Part shown: in pieces, positions 1 through 10,546 of the stretch
How the letters are laid out: each line of letters begins with the position of its first letter
Numbering within the stretch: position 1 is the first letter of the stretch
Assembly (NCBI RefSeq): GCF_000473045.1
Contig: NZ_AXAY01000022.1
Coordinates: 1-64,000, forward strand
Source: Bradyrhizobium sp. WSM3983
GTDB lineage: Bacteria > Pseudomonadota > Alphaproteobacteria > Rhizobiales > Xanthobacteraceae
Direction: 5' to 3'
DNA length: 64,000 bases
The notes under the pieces: model-generated
Databases searched by the model: none
Told to the model about the DNA's origin: nothing
Seen by the model: only the letters and a program-made list of their open reading frames with translations
Made by a program: the position numbers and the translations under genes

Positions 1-25
1 CAGTCTTGCGAACACGAAACCGCAT
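1..25 (-). CDS. 5' end of an unidentified gene running off the left edge
   Basis: An ATG at 25-23 on the minus strand is preceded by a near-ideal ribosome binding site, GGAGGT, six bases upstream. Only eight codons are inside the window (MRFRVRKT), so no function can be assigned. The call rests on the Shine-Dalgarno sequence plus start codon, and on the gene-free repeat region behind it that would serve as its upstream region. Confidence 0.4.
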
Positions 26-123
26 GGCGGACCTCCGTGATGCCCCGGATCGGCGGAGGTTAGGCCAGTTTTGCGACGGGCGGAAGGTGAGGAGGGTTAC
101 GGATGCGTGAGGTGGATCTTTAC

Positions 124-396
124 CACCTCTCCCCGCATGCGGCAGGGCAATCGCATATGACTCGTTGCGGCGACCTGTGCGCACGCCTCGTCCTTCGAGA
201 CGGCGCTTACGCGCCTCCTCAGGATGAGGCTAACCAGCGTCAGTGCCCCTTTGAAACTGCTGCCGCATACTCCGCGAAACTGCTGCCGCATACTCCGCCC
301 TCATCCTGAGGAGCCCGCCCAAAGCGGGCGTCTCGAAGGATGGCCGCAGGGACAAGTTTTCACATGCGATTGCCCTGCTGCATGCGGGGAGAGGCG
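124..396. repeat. Nested inverted repeats with a 23-bp tandem repeat at the centre
   Basis: The region 26-406 has no convincing gene. The outer arms (124-160 and 361-396) are about 36 bp and nearly perfect complements. The inner arms (185-230 and 299-346) are complementary in their 'cctcatcctgaggag' and 'cttcgaga' blocks. Between them a 23-bp unit beginning gaaactgctg is repeated exactly twice (253-275 and 276-298). The inner type recurs at 33239-33347. It looks like a composite intergenic palindromic element. Confidence 0.75.
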
Positions 397-406
397 AAGA
401 CAGAAG

Positions 407-1519
<1,113 letters not shown>

Positions 1520-1666
1520 GCGGGGGATCCGGAGATGGAGGGATGGAAGCGATTGCATGAAGTTTAGTGAGCCGATGGCGAATTGCCAGTTGCGCAGGCG
1601 GCATGGCCGCCCGCGGCGCCATGCATTGCCAATGCGGGTTTGACGGGAGGCCGAGACGACAGCGGG

Positions 1667-2737
1667 CTAGTCCACCAGCGTGAACTGCAACAGCAGGGTG
1701 CGCTGGAGCAACGAAAAATTATCGTCCGACACCATCGTCAGCACGGTCTCGCCGCCCGACGTGACATGGGCGTCGATGCCTTCCATGTTGTCGATCTCGT
1801 GGCCGAGATCGGCCTCGAACAGCACCGGGCCGTCGACGACAGCGCCGGGCGCGATTGCCTTCAACGGGATCGAGCGGATGCGGATGTTGATGCCGGTGAA
1901 CCAGGAGAATTTGCGTTCGAGGATCAGGAGTTCACCGGACGGCAGCAGCACGGCGTCGCTGATGAACTGCTTGTCGGTGCGCTTGATGCTGAACTGGCCG
2001 GGCGACGGGCCGCCGATCAGGAAGCCGATCAGATTGCCATCGGCATCGAAGCCGCCTTCGGACATGGCGATCAAGGTGCCCGCGAGCGGCTGTCCCATCA
2101 TGTCCTTGGGCACGAACACCAGCGCCTCGAGCCCCTTGTTGTAGGGCAGCTTGCGTAACCCCGGCGGCGTCGGCACCACCTCGCCGCGGGCGCGGGTGCC
2201 GCCTTTGGCGAAATCGAAGCGCATGATCTGGTTGACGCGCTCGAGCCCGACATAAACAAGCGAGCCGTCGCGCGCGAGCGACTCGGTGTCGTACCAGAGC
2301 CGCTTCTCCGTGATCGGCCGCCCCTCGGCGTTCAGCATCGGCGCCGCCTCGACATCGTCGAGCCCGACCATCTTGCTGCCGGAATAGCGGATAGCGCCGG
2401 TGAACCAGGTGCCCTGGTCGGACAGCGCGAGAAAGCGCTCGCCCTTGTCATCGAGGAAGCGAATGCCCGACAGGCCGCCAAAGCCGCGATGCGGCGAGGT
2501 CAGCACCAGGCCGCTGCGATATTGCAACGAGCCGAAACGCCTGCGCGAGCGATCGCGCGGCTCGAAATCGGGGATCGGCCGCGCGTTGACTTCGATGCTG
2601 ACGGCTTCGGTGACGGCGTGCTCGGCCTGCGCCGGTTTTGGCGCGGCCTGCGCTTGCGCGAGCCGATCAGTCAAGAGAGTGGAAAATCCCGCCGCCGCGT
2701 GGCCAAGAAAGCTGCGGCGGGATTGGCTGGTGCTCAC
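1667..2737 (-). CDS. Tat-exported esterase-like/phytase-like protein
   Basis: This 356-residue protein has a twin-arginine signal ([17 protein letters not shown], residues 6-22), so it is probably exported folded to the periplasm. The rest is a beta-propeller-like repeat protein of the 'esterase-like activity of phytase' family, with blocks such as [26 protein letters not shown] and NMEGIDAH. Its substrate is unproven; phosphate ester hydrolysis is only suggested by the family name. Its start overlaps the end of cobT by 4 bp (ATGA), so the two are probably co-transcribed. No metal-binding signature can be assigned by eye. Confidence 0.75.
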   Translation of the reverse strand: MSTSQSRRSFLGHAAAGFSTLLTDRLAQAQAAPKPAQAEHAVTEAVSIEVNARPIPDFEPRDRSRRRFGSLQYRSGLVLTSPHRGFGGLSGIRFLDDKGERFLALSDQGTWFTGAIRYSGSKMVGLDDVEAAPMLNAEGRPITEKRLWYDTESLARDGSLVYVGLERVNQIMRFDFAKGGTRARGEVVPTPPGLRKLPYNKGLEALVFVPKDMMGQPLAGTLIAMSEGGFDADGNLIGFLIGGPSPGQFSIKRTDKQFISDAVLLPSGELLILERKFSWFTGINIRIRSIPLKAIAPGAVVDGPVLFEADLGHEIDNMEGIDAHVTSGGETVLTMVSDDNFSLLQRTLLLQFTLVD

Positions 2738-4638
2738 GAATGCAATTTGCGTCGCGGGCGATGGGCCGGTTGCGTGGGCGCCGTGTTGGTCTCGCTGAAG
2801 AGTTCGGCGAGCTTTTCGGTGATGGCGCCGCCGAGCTCTTCGGCGTCCACGATCGTCACCGCGCGGCGGTAGTAGCGCGTCACGTCATGGCCGATGCCGA
2901 TCGCGATCAGCTCGACCGGCGAGCGGGTCTCGATCTCCTCGATGATGTGGCGCAGGTGCCGCTCGAGATAGTTGCCGGGGTTGACCGACAGCGTGGAATC
3001 GTCGACCGGCGCACCGTCCGAGATCATCATCAGGATCTTGCGCTGCTCGGGCCGGCCGAGCAGGCGCTTGTGCGCCCAGTCGAGCGCCTCGCCGTCGATG
3101 TTCTCCTTCAGCAAACCCTCGCGCATCATCAGGCCAAGGTTTTTCCGCGCACGGCGCCAGGGGGCATCGGCGGATTTGTAGATGATGTGGCGGAGATCGT
3201 TGAGACGGCCGGGATTGGCCGGCTTGCCGGCGGCAAGCCACGCTTCACGCGATTGCCCCCCCTTCCAGGCGCGCGTGGTGAAACCCAAAATCTCGACCTT
3301 GACGCCGCAACGCTCCAGCGTGCGCGCCAGAATGTCGGCGCAGGTGGCGGCAACCGTGATCGGGCGGCCGCGCATCGAGCCGGAATTGTCGAGCAGCAGC
3401 GTCACCACGGTGTCGCGGAACGTCGCCTCCTTCTCGTGCATGAAGGACAGCGGGTGATAGGGATCAGTCACCACGCGCGAGAGGCGCGCCGGATCCAGGA
3501 TGCCCTCTTCGAGGTCGAACTCCCAGGCGCGGTTCTGCTGCGCCATCAGCCGCCGCTGCAGCCGGTTGGCGAGACGGGCGACGATGCCCTGCAGATGCGC
3601 GAGCTGCTTGTCGAGATAGGCGCGCAGGCGCTCCAGCTCGTCATGGTCGCAGAGATCTTCAGCGGAGATGACCTCGTCGAATTTCGGCGCGAAGGCGTGA
3701 TATTCCGGCCCGCGCGGCTCGTTCTTGCCGTGCGCGTTCGGACGCGTCGCCTCGCCCGGCGTCTCGTCGTCGCCGAGCTCGCCGTCGTCGAACGTGTCAG
3801 ACGTGGAGGCCTGCGCGCTTTCCATCGCGCTGTCGCTCATCTCCTCGCTCGAGGCCTGCGCCTGGTCGGCGCTCATCTCCTGGGCGGCGTCGGAGTCGGG
3901 CGAGCCCTCGGCGCCGGACTGATCGTTGTCGCCGTCCTGGTTCTCGTCGTTGTCCTCATTGTCTTCGCTGTCGGCGCTGCGCTCGTCGCCGAGCTCGAGC
4001 GCGGTCAGCAGATCATGCACGGCGTCGCCGAACCTGGTCTGGTCCTCGACGAGGTTATCAAGCCGGTCGAGCCGCTTGCCGATCTTGTCTTCGAGGATGG
4101 GACGCCAGAGATCGACCATCTTTTTCGCGGCCGTGGGGGGCGCCATGCCGGTCAGGCGCTCGCGCACCAGCATCGCCAAAGCATCGGCGAGCGGCGCGTC
4201 GGCACGGTCGGTGATCTCGTCGAACTTGCCGCGATGGAAGTGATCATCGAGCATCGCGGTGAGGTTCTTGGCGACGCCCGCCATGCGGCGCGCGCCGATC
4301 GCCTCGACGCGGGCCTGCTCGACCGCCTCGAACACGCCGCGCGCCTGCGGATTGCCCGGCATCAGCTTGCGATGCAGTTTTGCGTCGTGACAGGCGATCT
4401 TGAGCGCGATCGAGTCGGCGTGGCCGCGCACGATCGCCGCATCGCGCCTGGTCATTTTTCGCGCCGGCTCCGGCAGCCGCGCCTTGCCGGGCGCGAGGCC
4501 CGGGCGCTCGGCCGCGAAGGAGACATCGAGCTCAGGCGTCTTCGCGATCGCCTTCAGGCAGGACGCCACCGAGCGCTTGAACGGCTCGGTCGGGGCTTCC
4601 TTGGTGTTGCGGAATTTGGAGTTGGAGGGCGTGCTCAT
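2734..4638 (-). CDS. cobT: Cobaltochelatase subunit CobT
   Basis: CobT is the metal-binding/VWA subunit of the aerobic CobN-CobS-CobT cobaltochelatase, which inserts Co(II) into hydrogenobyrinic acid a,c-diamide during vitamin B12 synthesis. The 634-residue product has an N-terminal helical domain, a very acidic, low-complexity segment at about residues 218-298 (runs of D, E and S), and a C-terminal von Willebrand A domain with MIDAS motif DNSGSMRG near residue 413. The start at MSTPSNSKF is chosen because upstream codons read into the intergenic palindrome. cobS lies upstream on the same strand, separated by a repeat. cobN is not in the window. Confidence 0.93.
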   Translation of the reverse strand: MSTPSNSKFRNTKEAPTEPFKRSVASCLKAIAKTPELDVSFAAERPGLAPGKARLPEPARKMTRRDAAIVRGHADSIALKIACHDAKLHRKLMPGNPQARGVFEAVEQARVEAIGARRMAGVAKNLTAMLDDHFHRGKFDEITDRADAPLADALAMLVRERLTGMAPPTAAKKMVDLWRPILEDKIGKRLDRLDNLVEDQTRFGDAVHDLLTALELGDERSADSEDNEDNDENQDGDNDQSGAEGSPDSDAAQEMSADQAQASSEEMSDSAMESAQASTSDTFDDGELGDDETPGEATRPNAHGKNEPRGPEYHAFAPKFDEVISAEDLCDHDELERLRAYLDKQLAHLQGIVARLANRLQRRLMAQQNRAWEFDLEEGILDPARLSRVVTDPYHPLSFMHEKEATFRDTVVTLLLDNSGSMRGRPITVAATCADILARTLERCGVKVEILGFTTRAWKGGQSREAWLAAGKPANPGRLNDLRHIIYKSADAPWRRARKNLGLMMREGLLKENIDGEALDWAHKRLLGRPEQRKILMMISDGAPVDDSTLSVNPGNYLERHLRHIIEEIETRSPVELIAIGIGHDVTRYYRRAVTIVDAEELGGAITEKLAELFSETNTAPTQPAHRPRRKLHS

Positions 4639-4650
4639 CTCGATCTCACC

Positions 4651-4772
4651 GTCGTCCCCGCGAAGGCGGGGACCCATAGCCACCGACGGTTGGTGCGTCA
4701 GGGAAAACTATCAGCGTCGCTTCAATCGGGACGTCACGCGGTATGGGTCCCGGCATTCGCCGGGACGACCCA
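4651..4772. repeat. Palindromic repeat pair between cobS and cobT
   Basis: The left arm begins gtcgtccccgcgaaggcgg and the right arm ends cattcgccgggacgac. Each arm is itself a hairpin and the two are inverted relative to each other. The same family appears at 37784-37907, at 60342-60470 (degenerate) and as a single hairpin at 53340. It lies in the transcribed gap of the cobS-cobT unit and could affect RNA stability between the two subunits. Confidence 0.85.
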
Positions 4773-4782
4773 CCGAGACAGA

Positions 4783-5781
4783 TCAGCTGAGCGCCACGTT
4801 GACTGCCGATTCCGGCAGCTCCGCATTGAAGCAGCGCTGGTAGAACTCGGCGACCAGAGGACGCTCGAGCTCGTCGCACTTGTTGAGGAAAGTGACGCGG
4901 AACGCAAAGCCGATATCGCCGAAGATGTCAGCGTTCTCAGCCCAGGTGATCACCGTGCGCGGGCTCATCACCGTCGACAGATCGCCATTGGCGAAGGCGT
5001 TGCGGGTGAGATCGGCAAGACGAACCATCTTGTTGACGATGTCGCGGCCCTCGGGCGTGCGATAGTGCTTGGCCTTCGCCAGCACGATCTCCACTTCCTC
5101 GTCGTGGCTGAGGTAGTTGAGCGTGGTGACGATCGACCAGCGATCCATCTGGCCCTGGTTGATCTGCTGGGTGCCGTGATAGAGACCCGAGGTGTCGCCG
5201 AGGCCGACCGTGTTCGCAGTCGAGAACATGCGGAACGCCGGGTGCGGCTTGATCACCTTGTTCTGGTCGAGCAACGTCAGCCGACCGGAGACCTCCAGCA
5301 CGCGCTGGATCACGAACATCACGTCCGGGCGGCCGGCGTCGTATTCGTCGAACACCAGCGCGACGTTGTTCTGGAGCGCCCAGGGCAGGATGCCATCGCG
5401 GAATTCGGTGACCTGCTTGCCGTCGCGGACCACGATCGAGTCCTTGCCGACGAGGTCGATACGGCTGATGTGGCTGTCGAGGTTGACGCGCACGCAGGGC
5501 CAATTCAGGCGGGCGGCGACCTGCTCGATATGGGTGGATTTACCGGTGCCGTGATAGCCGGTCACCATCACGCGACGATTGCGGGCGAAGCCGGCGAGAA
5601 TGGCAAGGGTGGTGGCGCGGTCGAAGCGGTAGTCGGAATCGACTTCAGGGACGTGAGGATCGACTTCGGAATAGGCCGGCACTTCGAGATCGCTGTCGAT
5701 CCCGAACACCTGGCGCACCGACACCTTCATGTCGGGCATACCGGAAACTTCCTCAACTTTGGACATCGCGGCGGTCGTCAT
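4783..5781 (-). CDS. cobS: Cobaltochelatase subunit CobS
   Basis: CobS is the AAA+ ATPase partner of CobT in aerobic cobaltochelatase; it forms a ring that powers cobalt insertion by CobN. The protein is 332 residues with Walker [10 protein letters not shown] near residues 72-80, Walker [13 protein letters not shown], and sensor/arginine regions typical of the MoxR-like AAA family. The start [11 protein letters not shown] at 5781 is favoured by a GGAGG-type ribosome binding site directly upstream; an upstream in-frame ATG at 5898 lacks one. cobT follows on the same strand after an inverted-repeat element. Confidence 0.95.
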   Translation of the reverse strand: MTTAAMSKVEEVSGMPDMKVSVRQVFGIDSDLEVPAYSEVDPHVPEVDSDYRFDRATTLAILAGFARNRRVMVTGYHGTGKSTHIEQVAARLNWPCVRVNLDSHISRIDLVGKDSIVVRDGKQVTEFRDGILPWALQNNVALVFDEYDAGRPDVMFVIQRVLEVSGRLTLLDQNKVIKPHPAFRMFSTANTVGLGDTSGLYHGTQQINQGQMDRWSIVTTLNYLSHDEEVEIVLAKAKHYRTPEGRDIVNKMVRLADLTRNAFANGDLSTVMSPRTVITWAENADIFGDIGFAFRVTFLNKCDELERPLVAEFYQRCFNAELPESAVNVALS

Positions 5782-6077
5782 CAATCCTCCGAGGCCACGG
5801 GCGATCCCGAGACCAGTTATTTGCACGTTGGCTGCGGCTGGGTGCGACTGCAAACCTATCAGAGACGACGGGCCGGAAGAAGCCCGTGCGCCAATCAAAG
5901 TTCCGCTGTCTTTTCATTTAGATAAGCAAGGAACGCGATTTTTGGAAGGCTGCCCTGCAAATCTCGCCCAAATTTCGCGCCGGAGAGGCGCTCTGCCCAA
6001 GCGAATGGCACTTTCTTCGGCTCTTCCTACTTATGTAGGGTCTGAACCCGATTGCCCCAGCCCGCTACAGAGACCAC

Positions 6078-6737
6078 GTGACGTCCTTCCTTGATCCCCT
6101 GATATCCTTCGTCTCAGTCCATGCGTGGCTGGCCTATCTGACCCTGTTCCTCGCAGCGCTTCTCGAAGCCGTCCCGGTGGTGGGATCGGTGATCCCTGGC
6201 TCGACCATCATCCTGGCGCTGAGCGCGCTGGTTCCGGGCGGGGACCTGAAGCTGCAATGGGTGTTGCTGGCGGCGGCCGTCGGCGCCGTGCTGGGCGACG
6301 GCTCGGCCTACTGGCTCGGGCACCGACAGCAGCGCGAAATCCTCAACACCTGGCCCCTGACCAATTATCCGCGCGTGGTCGAGGAGAGCGAAACCTTCTT
6401 CAACCGCTTCGGCACCTGGGCCGTGTTCTTCGCCCGCTTCGTGCCGCCGATCCGCGCCTTCGTGCCGGTCACGGCCGGTGCACTAGGGATGCCGCCGGCG
6501 AAGTTCTACGCGGTCAACATTCCGGCGATCCTGGTCTGGGCGCCAGCCCATGTACTGCCGGGCGTGCTGGCGGTGTCGGCCCTGCACGAATATGCCGGGC
6601 TGCCGCACCATGGGCACCCATACAAGCACATGTGGATTTTGACTGTCGTCGGCGTGGCGATCGTGCTGGGCGTGGCGGTGTGGCTTTATCGCCGGCGGAA
6701 TGGTGGCGGCGTCGCGGAGGCGAAGCCGCGGGGTTAA
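6078..6737 (+). CDS. DedA family inner-membrane protein
   Basis: This 219-residue polytopic membrane protein of the DedA/SNARE-associated family has members linked to undecaprenyl phosphate or lipid flipping and to envelope homeostasis. The family marks are VPVVGSVIPGSTIILALSAL near residues 29-48 and the downstream ARFVPPIRAFVPVTAGALGM, containing the conserved Arg/Pro residues. Four to five hydrophobic segments are visible. The start is GTG at 6078. It stands alone in a gap between divergent cobS and a downstream repeat, and its substrate here is unknown. Confidence 0.85.
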   Translation: MTSFLDPLISFVSVHAWLAYLTLFLAALLEAVPVVGSVIPGSTIILALSALVPGGDLKLQWVLLAAAVGAVLGDGSAYWLGHRQQREILNTWPLTNYPRVVEESETFFNRFGTWAVFFARFVPPIRAFVPVTAGALGMPPAKFYAVNIPAILVWAPAHVLPGVLAVSALHEYAGLPHHGHPYKHMWILTVVGVAIVLGVAVWLYRRRNGGGVAEAKPRG

Positions 6738-6767
6738 TTGACCTTGGATGCGAACGCGACGGAGGTG

Positions 6768-6890
6768 CGCTCCCTCTCCCGCTTGCGGGAGAGGGTTGGG
6801 GAGAGGGTCTCACGGCAATCGAGAACCCCCAAGAGGAGAAAGCCCTCACCCGGCGCTTCGCGCCGACCTCTCCCGCAAGCGGGAGAGGTT
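6768..6890. repeat. Inverted intergenic repeat, 'ctctcccgcttgcgggagag' type
   Basis: The left arm is a palindrome around cccgcttgcggg and the right arm a palindrome around cccgcaagcggg, with ccctcacccggcgcttcgcg between them. It directly abuts the stop codon of the HTH-citrate synthase. A close copy is at 16420-16545. Its position between two convergent genes fits a transcription-end role, but there is no T-run. Confidence 0.85.
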
Positions 6891-8106
6891 AAGAACCCCC
6901 CGTCCTCCGCCCCGGCGCAGGTCCCACATACCTTGCCCGCGGCCGGATCAGCTTGCCGAACTGCAATTGCTCGCTCGCATGTGCGATCCAGCCGACGCTG
7001 CGGGCCATGGCGAACAATGCGAGCTCGCTGCCGGGCGGCAGGCGCAGCGCATGCACGAGCACGGCGAGCACATAATCGATATTGACGAACTCTCCGGTCG
7101 CCTCCGCGATGCGCTCGGGCACCTCACGGGTGAATTTGCGCGGCGCGCCGGCGCGCGCCAAGGCATTCAGCAGCGATTGCGCACGGGGATCGCCGTGCTT
7201 GTAGACGCCGTGGCCAAAGCCCGGAAAGCGCTCGCCCAGCGCAACGCGCTCGCGCACCATCGGCTCGACGTCGCGGTCGATTAGCGTCTTGACCAGTTGC
7301 GAGGCCAGCACGCCGGCGCCGCCGTGTTTCGGTCCCTTCAGCGCGGCGAGGCCAGCGATGACGGAGTCGTAGAGATTGAGCCCGGTCGAGGCCGCGCAGC
7401 GCGCGGTGAAAGTCGAGGCGTTCAATTCATGATCGGCCAGCAGCACCAGCGCGCGGCGGATAAGATCGGGCGCATGCTTGTTGTCGCCTGCCCAGGCCCG
7501 CGCGATCTGCTGATGCAGCGGCTCAGGCGACGGGTCGGCATTGAGCATGGTCGCGACCAGCAGCCGGACGATGCGTCCGCCGACCATCGCGCGGCCATCG
7601 GGGGCGCGCGTGAAGGCTCGCGAATCTGCGCTGGTCGCAAGCGCTAGCACCGCGATGGCGCGATCGATCGGAGCTGCGCGGTGCGTGGCTTCCGCAATCG
7701 CACGCATCTCGTCGGAGATTTTTGGCTGATTGTCCGGCGCGAAGGGATCGACGTCGGAGACATCCCAGAGCAGCGTCGCGGTGTGCTCCAGCGTGTCGTT
7801 CTCGGCGAGATCGACGCAATTGACGCCGCGGTAGATCGCGCCCTCCTCGGTGATGGTGGAGATCTCCGTATCCATGACAGGCAGATCGGCATCGAAGCTG
7901 CGCAGGCCGCGCGGCTCCGGCGACGGCACCCGGCGCTCCTTCAGGGCGCGGACGTCCTCGGCGCGATAGCGATTCTTGCGCGAATCCGGCGTCGGCTCGG
8001 AGCGGATCAGGCCGCGGCTGACATAGGCGTAGAGCGTGGCCGGCGAGATCGCGAGCTCGGCGGCGGCTTCCCGGGCGGAGAGGTAGAGACCTTCCGAATT
8101 TTTCAT
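6889..8106 (-). CDS. Citrate synthase family protein with N-terminal helix-turn-helix domain
   Basis: The 405-residue product combines two parts. Residues 1-60 resemble a MerR/excisionase-type winged helix (LSAREAAAELAISPATLYAYVSR). The remainder is a citrate/methylcitrate synthase fold. The catalytic pattern is largely kept: His in GPKHGGA, His in GFGHGVY, Asp in VNIDYVLAVL, and a C-terminal RPRARYVG arginine. The usual Arg after the second His is Gly here (GFGHGVY rather than GFGHRVY). The start MKNSEGLYL is preferred over an ATG 18 bp upstream. It is divergent from a second citrate synthase homologue with an 81-bp gap, and could be an enzyme, an autoregulator, or both. Confidence 0.85.
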   Translation of the reverse strand: MKNSEGLYLSAREAAAELAISPATLYAYVSRGLIRSEPTPDSRKNRYRAEDVRALKERRVPSPEPRGLRSFDADLPVMDTEISTITEEGAIYRGVNCVDLAENDTLEHTATLLWDVSDVDPFAPDNQPKISDEMRAIAEATHRAAPIDRAIAVLALATSADSRAFTRAPDGRAMVGGRIVRLLVATMLNADPSPEPLHQQIARAWAGDNKHAPDLIRRALVLLADHELNASTFTARCAASTGLNLYDSVIAGLAALKGPKHGGAGVLASQLVKTLIDRDVEPMVRERVALGERFPGFGHGVYKHGDPRAQSLLNALARAGAPRKFTREVPERIAEATGEFVNIDYVLAVLVHALRLPPGSELALFAMARSVGWIAHASEQLQFGKLIRPRARYVGPAPGRRTGGS

Positions 8107-8187
8107 ATTGATTGATATAATCAAGATTGATCAAGCTGTCGAGAGGCCTGATTTTCTCCTGGTGCAGTGCAAAGGGAGATTTGGGCC

Positions 8188-9282
8188 ATGAACATCCACC
8201 TCACCAAAAGCCAGATCGGGCTGGACGGCGTTCCCGCGGCCGAAACCGTGCTGAGCCATGTCGACGGCGAGCGCGGCGAATTGATCATCGCCGGCGAGCA
8301 TGTCGGCCGCCTCGCCGCCAAATCGAGCTTTGAGGGCGTCACCGCCCGGCTCTGGAACGGCGCCAGCAAGAGCAGCTTAAGCGAAGCCAATGTCCGGGCG
8401 AGCCTGGGTGCGGCGCGCGAACGTGCCTTCGCGCGGCTGCCGGATTTGCTGCCCGGGACAAGCGGCATGGGCATCATCGACGGGTTTCGCGCGGCGGTCG
8501 CGGGCTTGCGCGCCGAGCACGGGCTGGAGCACGAAGCGACCATTGTCGGCGCGTTTCCGGTGATCGCGGGCGCGCTGGTCCGGCGCGCGAAAGGGCTCGA
8601 TCCGGTCGCGCCCGATCCGACCGTGAGCCATGCCGCCGATACGCTGCGCATGCTGCATGGGCGCGCGCCGGCAGCGCGCGAGGTCGCTGCGTTAGATGCC
8701 TATCTCGTCACCGCCAGCGACCACGGCATGAACGCCTCGACCTTCACCGCGCGCGTGGTGGCCTCGACGCAGGCCGATCTGTTCGCCGCCGTCACCGCCG
8801 GCTATTGCGCGCTCACCGGTCCCCTGCATGGCGGCGCGCCGGAGCCGGTGCTGGAAATGCTCGATGCGATCGGCTCGCGCGAACGGATCCAACCCTGGGT
8901 GGATGCGGCGCTGGCGCGCGGCGAGCGGATGATGGGCTTTGGCCATCGCGTCTATCGCGTCCGCGATCCGCGTGCCGATGTGCTCAAGACCGCGGTCGAG
9001 GCGCTCGCCTCCAACGGCACCGACCTGCCGTTTGCCGGCGAGGTCGAGGCCTATATTCGTGGCGCCCTGCGCAAGAAGAATCCGGAGCGGCCGCTGGAGA
9101 CAAACGTGGAGTTCTTTACCGCGATCCTGCTCGATGCGCTGGCGATCCCGAGGCAGGCCTTCACGCCGATCTTCGCGGTCGCCCGCGCAGCAGGCTGGAC
9201 CGCGCATGCGCGCGAGCAGCAGCGGACCGGGCGATTGATCCGGCCGAGTTCGTCGTATGTGGGAGCGATGCCGGAGGTGTGA
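8188..9282 (+). CDS. Citrate synthase-like protein with altered active site
   Basis: This 364-residue citrate/methylcitrate synthase homologue (condensation of acetyl- or propionyl-CoA with oxaloacetate in the family) keeps His214 in GPLHGGA and His253 in GFGHRVYR. At the catalytic aspartate position it has Glu308 (NVEFF instead of NVDFY), and the C-terminal RPR.RYVG motif reads RPSSSYVG. The start at 8188 has an AAGGGAG ribosome site nine bases upstream; a GTG at 8167 is less likely. It is divergent from the HTH-citrate synthase. The family is certain; catalytic competence as citrate synthase is doubtful. Confidence 0.85.
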   Translation: MNIHLTKSQIGLDGVPAAETVLSHVDGERGELIIAGEHVGRLAAKSSFEGVTARLWNGASKSSLSEANVRASLGAARERAFARLPDLLPGTSGMGIIDGFRAAVAGLRAEHGLEHEATIVGAFPVIAGALVRRAKGLDPVAPDPTVSHAADTLRMLHGRAPAAREVAALDAYLVTASDHGMNASTFTARVVASTQADLFAAVTAGYCALTGPLHGGAPEPVLEMLDAIGSRERIQPWVDAALARGERMMGFGHRVYRVRDPRADVLKTAVEALASNGTDLPFAGEVEAYIRGALRKKNPERPLETNVEFFTAILLDALAIPRQAFTPIFAVARAAGWTAHAREQQRTGRLIRPSSSYVGAMPEV

Positions 9283-9314
9283 GTCGTAGTGGGGATGTTG
9301 CCGCGAGTCCGAAA

Positions 9315-9411
9315 TCGTAGGGTGGGCAAAGGCGCGCTTGCGCCGTGCCCACCATCGATCCGAAACTGCAACAGAAGTGGTGGGCACGCTTCGCTTTGCC
9401 CACCCTACGAT
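9315..9411. repeat. Inverted repeat, 'cgtagggtgggcaaag' type
   Basis: The left arm cgtagggtgggcaaaggcg and the right arm gctttgcccaccctacg are complementary around a central gtgcccacc/ggtgggcac pair. It lies between the convergent citrate synthase-like and J-domain genes. It looks like a dispersed intergenic palindrome, with no coding potential. Confidence 0.8.
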
Positions 9412-9461
9412 ACAGTGATCGCGGCAAAGGCAGGGACGACACCAGAGAATGCCGCGAGGCC

Positions 9462-10100
9462 TTAGGCCTCCCGCACCACCGTCTTCAGATAATTATACGC
9501 CTTGATGATCTCGATCAGACGGTCTTCGGTGGAGCGGTCGCCGCCATTGGCGTCGGGGTGGTGCTGCTTCACCAGCGCCTTGTACTTGCTCTTGACGTCG
9601 GCGAGCGTGGCACTCGGACCGAGGCCCATCACCTGGAGCGCCTTGCGCTCGGCGTTCATCACCTTGCGCGTTTCGACCTTGGGCTGGGCGGCCTCAGGAC
9701 CCTTCCGCCAGCCGGTGCGGCCGTTGAGCTCCTGGAACATGCTGAACGGATCGAAGGCGCCGTCGATCTCGGCTTCCGCACCCTTCTTGACGCCGCCGTT
9801 GGCCCCCATCTTCCAGGTCGGACGATGGCCGGTCAGCGCATCCTTCTGATAGCGCGCGACCGCATCGGCGTTCATGCCGGAGAAGAAATTGTAGTTCTGA
9901 TTGTACTCACGCACGTGGTCCAGGCAGAAGTGCCAGTACTCGCGCTGGTTATCACGGCCCTTGGGCGCGCGGTGCGCGCCCTTGTTCTGACACCCGGTCC
10001 ATTCGCAGGCGACCACAGTGTCGCGCGGCTTCACCTCGGGCTGCTTGCCCCGCGGCTTCACGCGGATGGAGTCGAAGAACTTTGATGAATCGATCGGCAT
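9462..10100 (-). CDS. J-domain (DnaJ-like) protein with C-terminal J domain
   Basis: This 212-residue protein has its J domain at the C-terminus (about residues 150-212), with the HPD motif in KQHHPDANGG needed to stimulate DnaK. The N-terminal part holds a cysteine/histidine-containing conserved region (CEWTGCQNKGAHRAP, FCLDHVREYNQNYNFFSGM), which may bind a metal. It lacks the G/F and zinc-finger regions of true DnaJ, so it is a specialised co-chaperone whose client is unknown. It is divergent from a BolA gene, a pairing that hints at shared iron or stress control. Confidence 0.9.
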   Translation of the reverse strand: MPIDSSKFFDSIRVKPRGKQPEVKPRDTVVACEWTGCQNKGAHRAPKGRDNQREYWHFCLDHVREYNQNYNFFSGMNADAVARYQKDALTGHRPTWKMGANGGVKKGAEAEIDGAFDPFSMFQELNGRTGWRKGPEAAQPKVETRKVMNAERKALQVMGLGPSATLADVKSKYKALVKQHHPDANGGDRSTEDRLIEIIKAYNYLKTVVREA

Positions 10101-10248
10101 GGCTGACTTTGACTACGCAATGCAAAAACCTTCAAGTCTTGACATTGCAATTAGCTGACTACCCGTAGCCGAAGTTTCATTTCGGCGGTTTTAGAACGGC
10201 CGCCAGAGGCGGCCTATGGCAATTGACGGAGCGCGATCGCAGGATTTA

Positions 10249-10533
10249 ATGGCACTCATGGTTATGAAAGACACTATCAGCAACAAGTTGCAGGAAGCTT
10301 TCAGCCCGGAAAGCCTCGAGGTCGTCGACGAGTCCCATTTGCATGAGGGCCACGCCGGCCATCGGCCAAGCGGCGAGACGCACTTCCGTGTGTATATCGT
10401 GTCGCAGGCCTTCAAAGGGAAGAGCCGGATCGACCGTCACCGCATGATAAATGCGGCGCTGGCGGCGGAACTCTCCGGCAGCGTGCATGCACTGGCGATC
10501 CGCGCGCAGGCGCCGGGGGAAGGTGGGAGTTAG
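10249..10533 (+). CDS. BolA family protein
   Basis: BolA proteins partner with monothiol glutaredoxins in iron-sulfur/iron signalling and can act on morphology or biofilm genes. The roughly 95-residue product contains the family core: EAFSPESLEVVDESHLHEGHAGH, then SGETHFRVYIVSQAF, then SRIDRHRMINAAL, including the conserved His residues. Several in-frame starts exist (10216, 10249, 10258, 10264). 10249 follows an AGGA box, whereas the family pattern (MxxxDTIxNKL) would also fit 10264. It is divergent from the J-domain gene, and a palindromic repeat follows. Confidence 0.85.
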   Translation: MALMVMKDTISNKLQEAFSPESLEVVDESHLHEGHAGHRPSGETHFRVYIVSQAFKGKSRIDRHRMINAALAAELSGSVHALAIRAQAPGEGGS

Positions 10534-10546
10534 CTCCCAATCGCCC

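Noticed and set aside
2638-5925. A very long plus-strand open frame (1,095 codons) opposite cobT and cobS
   Set aside because: It is antisense to two clear conserved genes, has no recognisable domains, and such frames are common in GC-rich DNA where the opposite strand lacks stop codons.
5782-6077. Cobalamin riboswitch upstream of cobS
   Set aside because: I looked for a B12-box-like sequence near the start and upstream and did not see one.
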